64,000 bases of DNA from Enchytraeus crypticus (GCA_905160935.1 CAJHZI010000204.1:1136001-1200000), one strand, 5' to 3'. Counted from the first letter of the stretch, positions 11,350 to 30,600 are shown. Made by a program: numbers and translations. The notes: generated by a model from the sequence alone, not told the origin.

Positions 11350-12012
11350 CACAACAAATAAAGACCAAGGGTATGAGAGTGTCCACTATTAAAGTTGAAG
11401 TTAATATCACAGTAAATGGAACGAAATTGGAACAGGTAAGGAGTTTCAAATATTTGGGTCATACTATAACCGATGACGGGAAATGTGAGATGGAAATATG
11501 CAGTTGGATTGCACAAGCAAAAGCGGCCTTTGGTTAAAGAACTATTAACAAAAAGACAAAAGAAAGACACAAAGATAAAGATCGTGAAAACTTTGGTTTG
11601 GACCACGCTATTGTATGGATGTGAAACATGGACCTTAAGGAAGGAAGATATTAGGAAACTGGAGGCATTGGAAATGTGGATTTGGAGTAGAATGGAGAGG
11701 ATTAGCTGGACTCAAAAGGTTACAAATGCGGAGGTTCTGGAGAGAGTTGGCACAGATAGACAGATGATGAATGTATTAAGAAAGAGGAAGAAGTGTTGGA
11801 TAGGACACATTCTAAGAGGGGAAGGTCTATTAAAAGAGGTCATAGAAGGTAGAATGGAAGGAAAAAGAGGCAGGGACAGACCGAGATTATGTATGTTAGA
11901 TGATTTAAAGACCCACTCATATGTGAAAATGAAGAGGAAGGCGGAAGACAGAGAAGAGTGGAGGCGTTATATGATATGGACCTGCCAGTGGCTTTCACTA
12001 AGAGAGAGAACA
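11350..12012 (+). mobile_element. RTE-like LINE 3' fragment (RT C-terminal region)
   Basis: Translation gives the end of a non-LTR reverse transcriptase polyprotein: FKYLGHTITDDGKCEME (shifted into another frame near 11470), then KIKIVKTLVWTTLLYGCETW, WIWSRMERISW, RKKCWIGHILRGEGLLK, EGKRGRDRPRL and EEWRRYMIWTCQ. These are typical of RTE/BovB-type elements. The fragment is truncated at its 5' end and has at least one frameshift. It ends in the tail cctgccag... cactaagagagagaa. A close copy lies at 21300-21995. Confidence 0.8.
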
Positions 12013-12239
12013 AATAAAAAATTGAATATTTAAAAAACAGAATAATCCAATGTAATATATAAATTCTCTAAATATTAGAAAAGTTCTACTACTTCTATTA
12101 ATAATAATAACAATTATAATTATTTAATTATTGTTTTAAACCCGGGCGTAAAGAACCCGAGGTTTGATAAAACGATTCGAGCAATAGGCCCACGTGCTGA
12201 ATCGCCGCCAGTCTACTCGAGGTCATCAAATTATATTAC

Positions 12240-12497
12240 TATTATTATAATTATTAATATATTAATGCTAATAAACTAGGACATATAGGATCAGATAGAG
12301 CGGTAAGAACACTTGTCATCAGTTAACTGCGACGATAACAATAGGCCGCAAGACTCTCACGGCTTGAGGCGGTAGACAAGGGCTGACCACGGTCAGTCCC
12401 ATCTCTGCCTGACCGTCGATCTCGAGACGTTCTCGTCCGAGATTGGCAGTACGAGCTTCGGCTCGTTAAATAGTGAAAATTCATCAAGGGCTTCCCC
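12240..12497 (+). mobile_element. Structured dispersed repeat (copy 2, inverted to copy 1)
   Basis: From about 12300 the sequence matches the reverse complement of 9347-9535: gcggtaagaac, acttgtcatcagttaactgc, the paired gctgaccacggtcagtc, cgagacgttctcg, the UUCG hairpin gagcttcggctc and the end catcaagggc. It lacks the TATA-containing segment between gcggtaagaac and acttgtcatc found in copy 1. Flanks differ, so these are separate insertions rather than termini of one transposon. Confidence 0.6.
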
Positions 12498-13248
12498 ATA
12501 CTAATTCGCGGTCGAATATCTTACCACATCGCCACTGGCTCCAGCCGGAGCCATACTGTTACAGTACTTGTAACAGATAATCTATTAGCAAATTTCCAGG
12601 ATCCAAAACAAGAAAGCACTTATGATGCACTTAAGAAAGTTAGATACTGACTTTACTCTCTACAAATATATTTTAAACAATTTTAATAACGCTAAATGAT
12701 ATTATTAGCAATTTATTGCATATCACGTTTTGAAAATTATACTGCAGTAAAACATTATAGAAATACATATAAACGATAGTGATTTTTTCATTTTCATAAT
12801 TTCTATTCTAATGATGACGATTTAACCTTCTCAATGAAGTTCACACTATACTGAATAATACATCACGAACATCATTTATGCAGTCGAAAGCTCCGCGCTG
12901 TATTAATGAACATTTTACTAGATAGTTTACCAACGTGTTAATAAATGTGCAAAATAATTAATAGATCTAATATAAAACTGAATACTTATACACAAGCAAT
13001 ATACAGTAGTTAAATATTTGCCTAATACGTAAGAGGAGGAAAGACACAACGAGTCTACAATCACTCAATGCAACATTACTCCTATCAACCCAACTATATA
13101 CAACATCATAGCACAAAATATACAAGACAACTGTACTCTGACAATATATAATGCATGAATGTACAAGGAATCTAAAATACGTAGCAAGAAATACTTCAGT
13201 ACTATGTCAAAAACACCCATACTAGACACAAATTTCCAATATGTATAG
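12498..13248. other. Intergenic; partial tRNA-like SINE then AT-rich DNA
   Basis: 12500-12545 (gcggtcgaatatcttaccac... ccactggctccagcc) is a third copy of the tRNA-like SINE head in minus orientation. The remainder shows nothing recognisable. Confidence 0.45.
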
Positions 13249-13250
13249 TA

Positions 13251-15209
13251 GGGTAATGACTAATTTAATTTTTTTTCGATACAAAAATGAAACCCCATAC
13301 ATTCGAGGAACAATTGTATACAAATGACAGTAGCAACATCATTTTTTTTAATTAAAAAAGTTCCCCCACCTTTTACTTTTCCTGCTTCACACATATACCC
13401 CATTTTGACTATCGGTTTTAATTTAACACTGAGTTTTATATGACGTTCTAGACTGCTTTTAATCACTTTCCCAGTTAATTGCTCAGTTATTTGATGTCAC
13501 CAACGTTACTGGAGAATGGAAAAGCACGGAGGATAAAGAGCTCTACCAGAGGCAAGTTAAGAGTGGAGGAAAGATTGGCTATTCAACGGTCAAACAAGCC
13601 CCTTTGGAATCAATCCATCCCAGAAAACGAATCCGACTATCAACAACTCAACCTCAAACCAGCTCTTCTCAATCGCAACCCACACAAAAACATAGTACTG
13701 TCTCAGAATCTGCGGATTCTGAAACCTTGATTCTTCACCCGCGTCGTCAGCCTCTTCTTCCACATCATCTTCGCCTAAGTGCAAATAGAAGAACCAAAGA
13801 GCAAGCACTAGAACAGCGGGTTTACTTGTACTGAAATGCAACATTTCTACACAGAAAGCACATGACGTTTTGGCAATCATTGCTGAACAGGGTCATGATG
13901 CTCCGGTTCCAAGTCAGACGGGTGTCTGGAGACGAGTAATCTCTGAAGGAAAGAAAATGAAAAACAAAATAATTCAAAAACTTCAAGACAAATATCCCTA
14001 TTGTCTACAGTTTGATGGTAAGAGATTGCAAGGGGAAGAGTATCAAGTAGTGCTGCTGAAAAATATCACAACTGAAATCAAACTCGGTATTTTTAAATGT
14101 GACAGTGGTTCCGCTGCAGCCATTCACAAGGAACTACATCAGCTACTTGATGAATATGATGCTTAGGAAAATATTCGCATGATTATCTGTGACACGACCG
14201 CAGTAAATACTGGTCGTTTTCTCGGGATTGTAAAGCTCATAAAGGATGATGTCCTGAGCAAGGCTTTCAGAAGCCACAGTATATTGTCTGTCAGCATCAA
14301 GTACTCGACCTCCTTCTGAAGCAAGTCACGGATTTCCCCATTCAAGAGCCAACGAGCAAACCAGAACTGAACTATTCCTTCATTGACAAATTAACAGAAA
14401 ACTATGATTCTCTTCAGGCTGATTACCACCTCGTTGCGACCAATGATGTTAACACAGACGAGAACCTTGGATGGCGAGATGATTTCAAGTTCTTATATGA
14501 AATTTGTGAGGCATATTGTCATTATAAAACAACTTCAAATTGGCCTCGAATCAGCTGGAAGAAACTCCCGAATTTACACCAGGCAAGATGAAACTCACGT
14601 GCGATATATGCTGTGATAGCATTATTTCTTATACCAGAGTGGCGTAGCATTCTTGCTCCAGCATGCGACTTCATCTGCTACGAATGGGCAAATGCTTGGT
14701 TCCATTCACTGTTAATCTACAATGAAGCGTCCTTCAAGAACTTTTTACCTCACTCACAAAGATAAAGTGCAAGAAGGCAATTAAGTGTTTAGAGACAAAT
14801 GGGTCGGTCGAGGAGTCATTAATTGACATTCCCAGATCAAACCAAAGTGCTGAACGTGCTGTAAAACTGAAGGAGGAACTGCATGCAAAATCGAAAAAAA
14901 TTGAATTTTGGAATCTAGAGTTCATAGGAAAAAATAATTTGTAAACATTTCTTGTACATTTTTACAGAATACCAACTGTTCTGCATCTTATTTGTTAATA
15001 AAGTTGCTTACTTATTACTATTACTCTTTTGTATAAAGAAAAAAACATCATGTCCTTTTCGGGAAAATTTTTATTTTTTAATTTTTCCTTCGAAGGAGGG
15101 GGGGACATTTTTTTACAAAAAAATCAAAAATATAACTTATATTCTTAAATTACTCATAAAGTTTCCTCGATTGCAAGTGGTTTCATTAAAAAAAAATTTG
15201 TCATCACCC
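13251..15209 (+). mobile_element. ~2-kb DNA transposon with imperfect TIRs and TA duplication
   Basis: The left end gggtaatgac (13251) and the right end gtcatcaccc (15209) are near-exact inverted complements. They are flanked by TA on both sides (13249-13250, 15210-15211). Imperfect inverted similarity continues inward for over 100 bp, including ttttttt, atgaaacc and attcgaggaa/aatcgaggaaac blocks and a ccccc-rich segment. The interior carries a broken transposase-like gene. The superfamily is not certain; TA duplication fits a Tc1/mariner-like or other TA-targeting group. Confidence 0.75.
13479..14925 (+). pseudogene. Broken transposase-like gene inside the 2-kb DNA transposon
   Basis: Protein blocks in shifting plus frames read LQFDGKRLQGEEYQVVLLKN, LGIFKCDSGSAAAIHKELHQ, then after an in-frame stop at 14164 MIICDTTAVNTG. 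Later, in other frames, come QYIVCQHHVLDLLLKQ, DDFKFLYEICEAYCHY and WNSRAIYAVIALFLIPEWR. The spaced Asp residues in FDGK and CDTTAVNTG and the CQHH block recall the RNase-H-like transposases found as uncharacterised proteins in many invertebrates; this is from memory of the pattern, not a search. Several frameshifts and stops show that it is dead. The best open part is 13870-14166. Confidence 0.65.
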
Positions 15210-15211
15210 TA

Positions 15212-16149
15212 ATGTACAGGTTTCTTCTATTAGTCTTAGCCATTAAACGTTATAGACCTGTAGCAGGAAATATGAATAAAATAATAATTTGGTAAAACTT
15301 TCAAGATTCTCAAATTATATGAAATCTATATCTACTTCGATGCGGCTTTACAATGACACTTATTCAATTGCATCCTAAACTCTAAATTGTATACTAAACT
15401 GTACTCAATTGTATCCTAAACTTTTTCATATTTCAAATTTTGTACCTTTAACCGAAAATTAGTAACATTGAATTAACACTTTAATATATATATATACTTC
15501 ATACAGTTAAGTAATAATTTTTAATAAATTTAAATAGAAATTGTACATTAAAAATAATGAATTAAGTCACCTCCACAAAATCAAAACCCCTTAGCACGCT
15601 TTCTTTGTTAGATTACGACAGCTTAGACTTTACTGCTTCTAAACAGAGAACTCTTGCATTTACCAACAGTCACATTAATTTAATTAATTTAACCAAACAA
15701 GAATCTCTTTGCAGCAAATTCTACTATAAATCAAGAGAATCAAACTGAATTACCAATTACACTAAGGTGACCCCACAGTCATAATATTATAAGTACATGA
15801 ATTTGCTGTTAAAATTCTGATTTAAAATAATAACACAGTATTAAAACTAAACGCATTTAATTCCCAACCTTAGATTCAGTGCACCATCCTCGTTCTTGTT
15901 TCCAATTCATCAATGTCATACTAGAACGAATTAAGTATGTTATACTCCGAAAACATATTGCCAGAAGACGCTCAATAAAATATCACAGAGACAAATCATC
16001 ATTACGCAGGAAAGGTTGTGTATTACTCACTTATATACTCTTATATCCATATAAACACTGAAGCTAAAGCCAATTTTTACATCTGTTTCCGCAACTACAG
16101 GACAGCATGACAAAAACAGGTAAACACAATACAAAGAAGTTAGCACAGT
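15212..16149. other. Downstream flank and probable 3' UTR of HDHD5
   Basis: This lies directly 3' of the HDHD5 stop on minus. It is AT-rich with no coding frame. I could not fix a polyadenylation site. Confidence 0.4.
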
Positions 16150-23233
<7,084 letters not shown>

Positions 23234-23454
23234 TTTGAATTGATCTCTATACAACCTATTTATATAATCTAATATATATCATATCAATTTGTTGGCAATC
23301 TTATCGAATGTACTAAATGAAAATTTAAAAATACAATAATACAACTATAACTTATTGAATTAAACCAGATAAATCTTATGTTTACATTCTAAGGTTCACA
23401 CACGCAATGTTACCACGTGCAAGTTATTAATAAGCATTAAATGCCGGCTTTCTC

Positions 23455-23900
23455 CACTCTTACTGTTTTAATACTGATCAGTGTCGTCCCTAACCGTACG
23501 GGGTAGGAAAGCATTAAACGCGTATACACATATTTTACAGTCTCTCTCTCTCTTCTATTTTACAGTCTCTCTTCAGTGTTAGGCAAGTGGCAGGTTCGAG
23601 GTACATATTTCTACTCATATGCTGCCTTTCACGCTTCATAATGGGCGCTCGATTCATCGAACAAATAGTTAATCGATACCCCTTCAATCATGAGTAGCTA
23701 CGCCTTATCCATATCTTAATATAGACTTTTGCTTGTAAATAATATAGTTGATCGAGGTGGTTTTTTGTCAAAAGAGGCGACTATAAGCATATCAAGAACT
23801 GATGAATATCAATCAGTTCTTGCTTTAAGTCGCCTCTTCCGACACGTTCAGTTTACTATAGGTATATTCTTCCACGTCCTGGACACGTACAGAACGGAAG
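23455..23900 (-). mobile_element. SINE copy upstream of HDHD5, with (CT) tract
   Basis: On plus it starts with ctctctctctc, then ggcaagtggcaggttcgaggtacatatt (reverse of the 3' hairpin tail), cacgcttcataatgggcgctc, gccttatccatatctt, and aagtcgcctcttccgacacg at the far end. The same block order occurs at 59614-59975. An internal fold-back at 23772-23838 is specific to this copy. Confidence 0.7.
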
Positions 23901-24104
23901 GTTTTACGATCTAAGGCCAACGGTAACCGTAAATGCACAAGTCAATTAGATAAAATTGATTCAATGAAGTATACATATGCATGTGTAGTGAAATTGGTTA
24001 TGTTGATCTATATTGGAATGTTGTTATTAGCAAGAAAAATAATATGACGTCATGACGTCACTATGACGCGAGAATTATGCAAATTATGTAAACGTTGCAG
24101 TAGT

Positions 24105-24116
24105 ATATAAGGGAAG
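24105..24116 (+). promoter_or_regulatory. Possible TATA box upstream of the hairpin array
   Basis: gtatataagggaag lies about 60 nt before the first hairpin unit. It could drive transcription of the array and of the unassigned ORF at 24873. It is isolated in otherwise non-coding DNA, so this is only a suggestion. Confidence 0.35.
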
Positions 24117-24159
24117 CTGAAAATTGATTCGGAGTCGTTGTTATCGGCCTTGTCTTGTG

Positions 24160-24505
24160 TTGTTGAAAACCTGTCGGTGAGTTGGTACTCCCAGGGTTAT
24201 ATGTACTTTGTGCATTGTAACAACCTGTTACCGAGTTGGTACTCCTAAGGTTATGTGTATTGTGAAAACCTGTCGGTGAGTTGGTACTCCCAGGGTTGAG
24301 TGAATACGTGTAGCGTATTGTAAAAGCCTGTTGGTGAGTTGGTACCCACAAGGCTTCGTGCTGTGAAAACCTGTCGGCGAGTTGGTACTCCCAGGGTTGA
24401 GTGAATACGTGTATCGTATTGTAAAAGCCTGTTGGTGAGTTGGTACTCACAAGGCTTCGTGCTGTGAAAACCTGTCGGTGAGTTGTTACTCCCAGGGTTG
24501 AGTGA
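24160..24505. repeat. Tandem array of seven hairpin units
   Basis: Two alternating unit types share the core gagttggtact. Type A reads aacctgtcggtgagttggtac then tcccagggtt; type B reads aagcctgttggtgagttggtac then tcacaaggctt. The cores start at 24179, 24233, 24278, 24336, 24379, 24437 and 24480, so spacing settles to 58/43 bp (a 101-bp dimer). Each unit is an inverted repeat (aagcct/aggctt outer, gtgagt/actcac inner, tggt loop), and the outer pairs change together between types. Confidence 0.85.
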
Positions 24506-24542
24506 ATACGTGTATTCTAGTCTTGTATATGTATGCATTTGT

Positions 24543-24698
<156 letters not shown>

Positions 24699-24872
24699 AT
24701 TCCAAAAATAGATACAAAATTTTAAAAACAAATCTTAAAAAAGGGTTAGCTGCGTATCTCTATTATTCAAGTTATTGAAAGTTACAAGTAACTAAAACCT
24801 TCCAGGACAAGGGAGGCAAATAGTTGAAATTGGTGTTAGTGTTCATTTGATTAACCGTAAGAAGATAAAAAC

Positions 24873-25259
24873 ATGGACTCATCTTCGGACTTATCAGACG
24901 AGGCATATGTCCCTATCCCCGATCCAGGTAGAGTAAAATCTCGTACTCTGGATTCCCAAAGACCCAATAGAAGAAGGGAAGGAACTATGGATTTGCCCAG
25001 TTCAAATGATTATAGACTTCCCGAAAGTTGTAATTCCTTCGGCACAAAACAAACCTATGTAATAAGAAAAGATATTAAATCGAATGTGAACAAAGACGAG
25101 TATAACATTAGCAACAACAACACACCGAGGGCGATTCATACGACGCCGCCAAGAAGTAGGCCTAGGCTGATAGATACTACAGCATGTTCTAACAATCGAA
25201 TTACCAAACAAATATTTACATTTAATTTTGAATGTCGACCATATTTAGAAATGAGATGA
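24873..25259 (+). CDS. Unassigned 128-codon ORF
   Basis: The ATG lies in context aaaacatgg. The product starts with an acidic, Ser-rich segment (MDSSSDLSDEAYVPIPDP) followed by a basic, Asn/Arg-rich low-complexity region. I recognise no domain, signal peptide or membrane segment. It follows the hairpin array and palindrome and could be the 5' part of a retroelement or an orphan exon. It is the only non-repeat frame over 100 codons between HDHD5 and the kinase gene, so I report it at low confidence. Confidence 0.3.
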   Translation: MDSSSDLSDEAYVPIPDPGRVKSRTLDSQRPNRRREGTMDLPSSNDYRLPESCNSFGTKQTYVIRKDIKSNVNKDEYNISNNNTPRAIHTTPPRSRPRLIDTTACSNNRITKQIFTFNFECRPYLEMR

Positions 25260-25368
25260 AGGCTCGTACGTATTACAATTAAGTCCTCACGACTTCCCGA
25301 ATCAGTAACATAAGTCAAGGTACGTTAAATTATATCTGTTCAGTGTACACCAGCAATTATCTATTACA

Positions 25369-25372
<4 letters not shown>

Positions 25373-25424
<52 letters not shown>
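25373..25424. repeat. (TA)n microsatellite
   Basis: Pure ta dinucleotides. Confidence 0.9.
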
Positions 25425-25428
<4 letters not shown>

Positions 25429-27560
25429 TTCACACGATCATATGTCAAATGACTAGAAACCGATGAACTTATTTTCTAAGTATAGATAGGCCATTTTCCA
25501 AATATAATTACTCATTATAAGGACTATAGTATCATTTGAAGTTTTCAGTAATTTGCATTTATTTCATTTTCATTTTTATTCTGTCTATAAATAATTGGCT
25601 CACATTAGATTGAATTTTACCGTGACTTTGCAACACAAAGCTATAAATAATTTAAATTCCATATTTCATAAATTAAGTAGTAGAGATTTCGACAATTGTA
25701 ATTTTTATATGCTATAATTAAACACTAGGATGCGATTTAAATTGACATCGGCTCTCGCCATTCTCCGTCCTTCGTACTAGTTGTTATTTAGTTTTGCACG
25801 TTTAATCATTTCATTTCTAAACATCCTGAAGTCGAATTCATGCAATCTCTGTACTTTTCTCACCTCTTAACTATGGTTCTAAATTTGAAATTGATTCGAA
25901 AGTTCAATTTTTGAATAAAATATGGAAATAAATCACTGAGGACTATTTAGATTTAACTGATAGATTAATCACTTTAGATCTACTTGCCTCAGACGTTATC
26001 TATTCGAGTCTTCAGCCGGGTGTCTCGCACTGCATGAAAACATTCATTAAATTAGCTTGTTAGCTTCATTTTCATATTTGTAGATTACCAGAAATATTCG
26101 TTCTATCAGGATTTTTCATGAAAGAGCTCGAAACAGTAATTTTACAATGTATTACAACATTAATAATTTTTCCAAAATTTAGAGCCATTTGGTAAAAGGT
26201 TGAAACACCTTTCTTTAAAGTATTGCATCATTTGCATCTAAAGGCCTACAGAAGAGACCTGGGCCTACATTTGGTTTGGCGCTGTGCCAACAGCCGTAGT
26301 GATGGCGGATGAATACACGTCTGGTTGGCTATTCTATAAATTCATGTGTAAAGTAGTCCAGTCTCGACGATTCTATGAATGAGACTAAAGAATTCAAACG
26401 AGAGATATGTTCAATTACCGGTTGTAAATACTTAATCTCTAATAAATTGAAAAAATTAAATTAAAATAAAATATAAGTAAAATATTTATTGACTCCTTAC
26501 GATAGTGGAATACCTACAGAATTGCTCATATTTGGACTAAGAGAGAATGTCAAAAGCTTTCGTAAAGAGATTAGCCGGATTGAATCTTTTCTCTCGCCGT
26601 GCAAAGGAAGATAAAGGTTCGTGGCACAGCATTTGACTTAGATGACAATATATGTTTAAAATTCCAATTAGAAAGCCAGAGTAATAAATGACGTTAGCTT
26701 TTATGATAGTATTCGACACTTTTTTCTTGTTAAAGTATTTGATTTGTGTGAGCCTAGGATTCTAGAACATGAAGTTCAGGTATGTGGGTGTATGTAACTT
26801 TTGACTGATTTTCTGGATTTTGGAATTTGCACCGTTTTTGGACCTTCTTTTAGCTCGCCGGCTTGATTTTGTTTCAGTAGTGCTCTATTTTGTCATTGAT
26901 AACTGTAGCACTCGAATTGTTGTATGGATCTTCCTTTTACTCGAGGCTTGATTTTGTCTCAGTAGTGCTCGATGTTGTCTCAATGGCGCTCGATGTTGTC
27001 ATTGACGACTGTATCACTCTAATTGTTATGTTATGTTATCAATTCATCGAGGTTCTTTTGCTCATTAATTACCATCTTTGTATGATGTGCTATGAAATCT
27101 AGGACTAGACTGGTGTTACAGGTCTCCTGACTTACAGGTCTCCTTGAATGCTGCATACTGTTTATCTTATGGGGCTATCTCTAAAACCTTGAACATTTAG
27201 GCTCTTACTCTAATGCCCCTTACATGAATTTAGGGTTAGAGTTTGTGTGGTTATTACCGCAACCCTGACCTTACTAGGATCATTCTACACCTACTGTGAA
27301 AATTTGGTGAAAATCGTACGACAGGACCCATACGAGGTTTAGCATATGAGCCCCAGACACTAGAACTATCTCTGGATCTCCCTGTACAATCTAAGTATAG
27401 AATTGACAAAATTAAGAAATATCTTTGATATTTATTGTTAATCAATTTTTTCTGCTATAACATATCTAGGGTAAAAAGCGTAATATATAAGATAAAAGAG
27501 TACCATTCACTTTGAGCTTTTCTCTCTCCCTAAGATCAGGCTGTTCGACTTTGAAAAATA
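25425..27560. other. AT-rich upstream region of the PIM-type kinase gene
   Basis: No exon was recognised. At 26845-27035 a segment of about 90 bp with ttgattttgtctcagtagtgctc is imperfectly duplicated. At 27255-27345 a stretch with gtgaaaatttggtgaaaatcgtacgac looks like transposon debris of unknown family. Confidence 0.4.
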
Positions 27561-27582
27561 ATAGGAGCAAGTTAATAAGAAA

Positions 27583-27606
27583 ATGGCAGATGTCAATAAA
27601 AACATG
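27583..27606 (+). CDS. Probable first coding exon of the PIM-type kinase
   Basis: aagaaaatgg gives a good start context. The exon encodes MADVNKNM and ends aacatg|gtaaat in phase 0, with an in-frame stop upstream (tag at 27562). It joins in frame only if the next exon uses the downstream AG (tatagag|aagaaa). There is no homology to confirm it; the true first exon could lie elsewhere. Confidence 0.5.
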
Positions 27607-30600
27607 GTAAATTTATTCATCTTTTGTTAAACTTGAGAGTAGTATATATGTATATTTATATTTTACAAAACTTAATGAGAATGGTTATTGGCTATGGTTA
27701 TTAACTGGGAATTGATATTCATAAAAGTCCATTAATAGGATTCACCTCTGATTGTTATAGACCTAATTTATATACTCTAAGGTACCAATGCGTAATTTAT
27801 ATTTATTTTAAATCAAGGCTGGTGAATAATGGCATTTAAGGCAAAAAGAAATGCTGTAAAATTATAAAGCTGTATGTGTCATTTTGCTTTATACATTGAG
27901 TTTAACTTTAATGTTTATCAAATCTTTTCATTTTATAAACAAAATCTGGGAGACCAAATTTAGCTTGAAAGGCTTTATGCTGTACCCACTCCAAGCTACA
28001 ATATAACCAGCTTACAATAAATAATATATCTTAATCATGGAATTTCTACAACTTATAGTGCTGCGTCACTATCAAAAGCTAAAAATATTCTAATGTGCTT
28101 GTCCCTACTCACCCGTAGGTGTTTGTGGAGTATGGTGGGCCTTGACCCTCAAAGAAGCTCCCGTGAGATTCTTTCATATCTGATTGATTTTTAGATGGTG
28201 TTTGTCGACCACCAAGGAGTTTATTTGGGAATTATTAATAATTCATTGTTGGGGTTAACCTCACATCAACCCATAATCTTGCGCCCCTATTTCCAAATGA
28301 TAAGATACACTGATGTGTGTAGGAAAACTACCAGCCAATGCTCGTAGGGGTGTGTAACGGTTCGTTATTTATGTAAATAAACAAAATACAGTCTGCGTGT
28401 GCGCGGAATTCTAGTCACCTGTTAAGCGGCTTTGAATGAAATTCTTTCGACCTTAGTGGGATGAAGGTTAATACAAGAGCACTGCACACATTAGCCATTG
28501 TACACAGCTTTATTGGGAAATACATACTTCATATATTTCTCTAGTCAATACAGAATAGACCAAGCTTAAAATCAGGGTGACCGCTCTGCTGGATGACCTG
28601 TAAAAATTATGGAATTTGAAAGTGGTCAGGGAAAAAGTCAGGGAACATGAAAAATTATGAAAAAAGTAAAAAGGGGAAGCAGAATTTAGGCTTATCTAAC
28701 TTTACAATATAGCAATGAGCAAAATTTAATAATGCATACTGTTTGAAAATATTATATAAGCTGTTGGTTATGGCTAAATTTCAAAACCTTCAAAAAAGTT
28801 CTCTAGTCATCTCATCTTCAGAAAATCATCTCTGGCATTGTCGTCCAACACAGAATTCGATGTTGCGATGATAATTCAAATGTCGAGGCACACTGGATGA
28901 GTCGGAAAAAGTCAGCGAATTTGATGTGGTCTCTGGAGAGTAGTCGCACTGTGAAATTCTCGTGTCTTAAGAGGCGACAACTCGAAAACTGAAGAAGGCC
29001 ATGCAAAATCACATCAGAAGCAGTATTTCCCCTAGTAAAAAACTGCATTAAAATTGGTAATTGTTTAAACGTAGTTTGTCAACAGAGTACTCTAAGGAGC
29101 GTGAAAGCGACTTTGACTAGCAATATGTGCCTTGAACCTTACTCTGGACTATACGAGAGAGAGAGAGAGAGAGAGAGAGAGCATTTAGTAACGAGTAGCG
29201 ATCTTACTACTTGTACATGTTGTTATTGGCGTTCTTAAATATATTACAGCATTCACTGCTAAAGTATGCAGGTTTTAATCTCCGTGAATGTGTTGAATGA
29301 CCTTGTAAATATTCCTTTAGAAGACCTGGCTCTCATTTAGGTATTGACGACGGTGCTTAGTCATTTGTTCCTGCTAAAGAGTAAAATGTGTGAATATAAA
29401 GTTCATTGGAATAACCTCGATAGTATAGAAAAATAAATGACAATAAGATCTCGACTGTGGGAAGGTCTTTGGTTGTGCAAATATTAAATCTCCTTCCACT
29501 CGCTGCAAAAAATTCTACATCTTGTGTTCTCGTGCCTTCAACTCAATCTAGTTCCCTCCATACCTTAACATTTTATGACTAAATATTTATTATGTTGATA
29601 AATTTCAAGATTTATTTTATCTTTCAATAGAGTCATAGACTGAGCTTTGATAAGGCTTCTAACTTCTACGGAACTGTCTTAATTTTTTAGCTCAAAGTTT
29701 TCTTAATACTAAATTCATTAAGAAGACTAATTTTTATTTCAGGAAATCAATTATATTGAAATCTGTTTCTTGATCTTGGCTCAAGATTGAGTTATGTCTT
29801 TGCTTTCTGATCAAATTTAACGTCTTATTTTGAACCTTACATAGGTACAAATAATTTCATGTTACTTTATACATTCAGCATTTGAGATCAAATATTTTAC
29901 ATTTGTATACATTTCTGATTAGTTATCTGGCTTACATTCAGGTTCTGTCTCTTTCATATGATTTCCAGTTTTTAGAAATATTGCATTTGTGACCTCCTGT
30001 TCCCTTTCGACAAGGACCCTGTTATACTGTGAACCTCTCCTCCTCAGTTGTCTTCCCGATGAAGTGTTCATTTCTCCACAGAGTGCTTTAGCTTCAGCAA
30101 GAGTCTATTTTTGTGTACTGTAATTTTTTATTTTGTATATTTTGAATATCTGTTGAGAAAAAGAAAAAGAAAGTAGATAAAATAAATAGAGAAGATAAAT
30201 AAATAGGGAGATAAATAGATCAAAAGAAAGATAATGATGAAGATAAAAATTAAAAATTAAAAAATAAAATAAAGATAAATAAATAAAAGATAAATAGATA
30301 AAAAATAAATAAAGTAGATAAATTCTGGTAAAAAAATAATTGTTTGCATGAATTATAATTTTTATTAATTTTTTTATATGTATTGTGTAACTTTTGCTGA
30401 ACATTAGAATGAATTCGTTTGCTTTGCTGTTAGCAAAGTACTGCCATTCACTATGGCAGTACTTTCAAGTACTGCCATTCATTTCTGTTGACCCACTATT
30501 ACATCCTTTAATGACAAAGTGATGAGCCATTTAGTCTCAATCTACGATGTCCCCTGTTGACTCATTTTAGTAGAATTGGGTGTTAATTGATTGACATACG

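Noticed and set aside
9347-12497. The inverted pair as terminal inverted repeats of one 3.1-kb transposon
   Set aside because: Only one copy has the TATA segment, the outer flanks and ends differ, and the interior holds an RTE-like LINE and SINE debris, so two separate insertions fit better.
24160-24505. Hammerhead ribozyme array
   Set aside because: The conserved CUGAUGA and GAAA core motifs are absent from all units.
30105-30404. Hydrophobic 99-codon minus ORF
   Set aside because: It translates an aaataaataga low-complexity tract within kinase intron 1.
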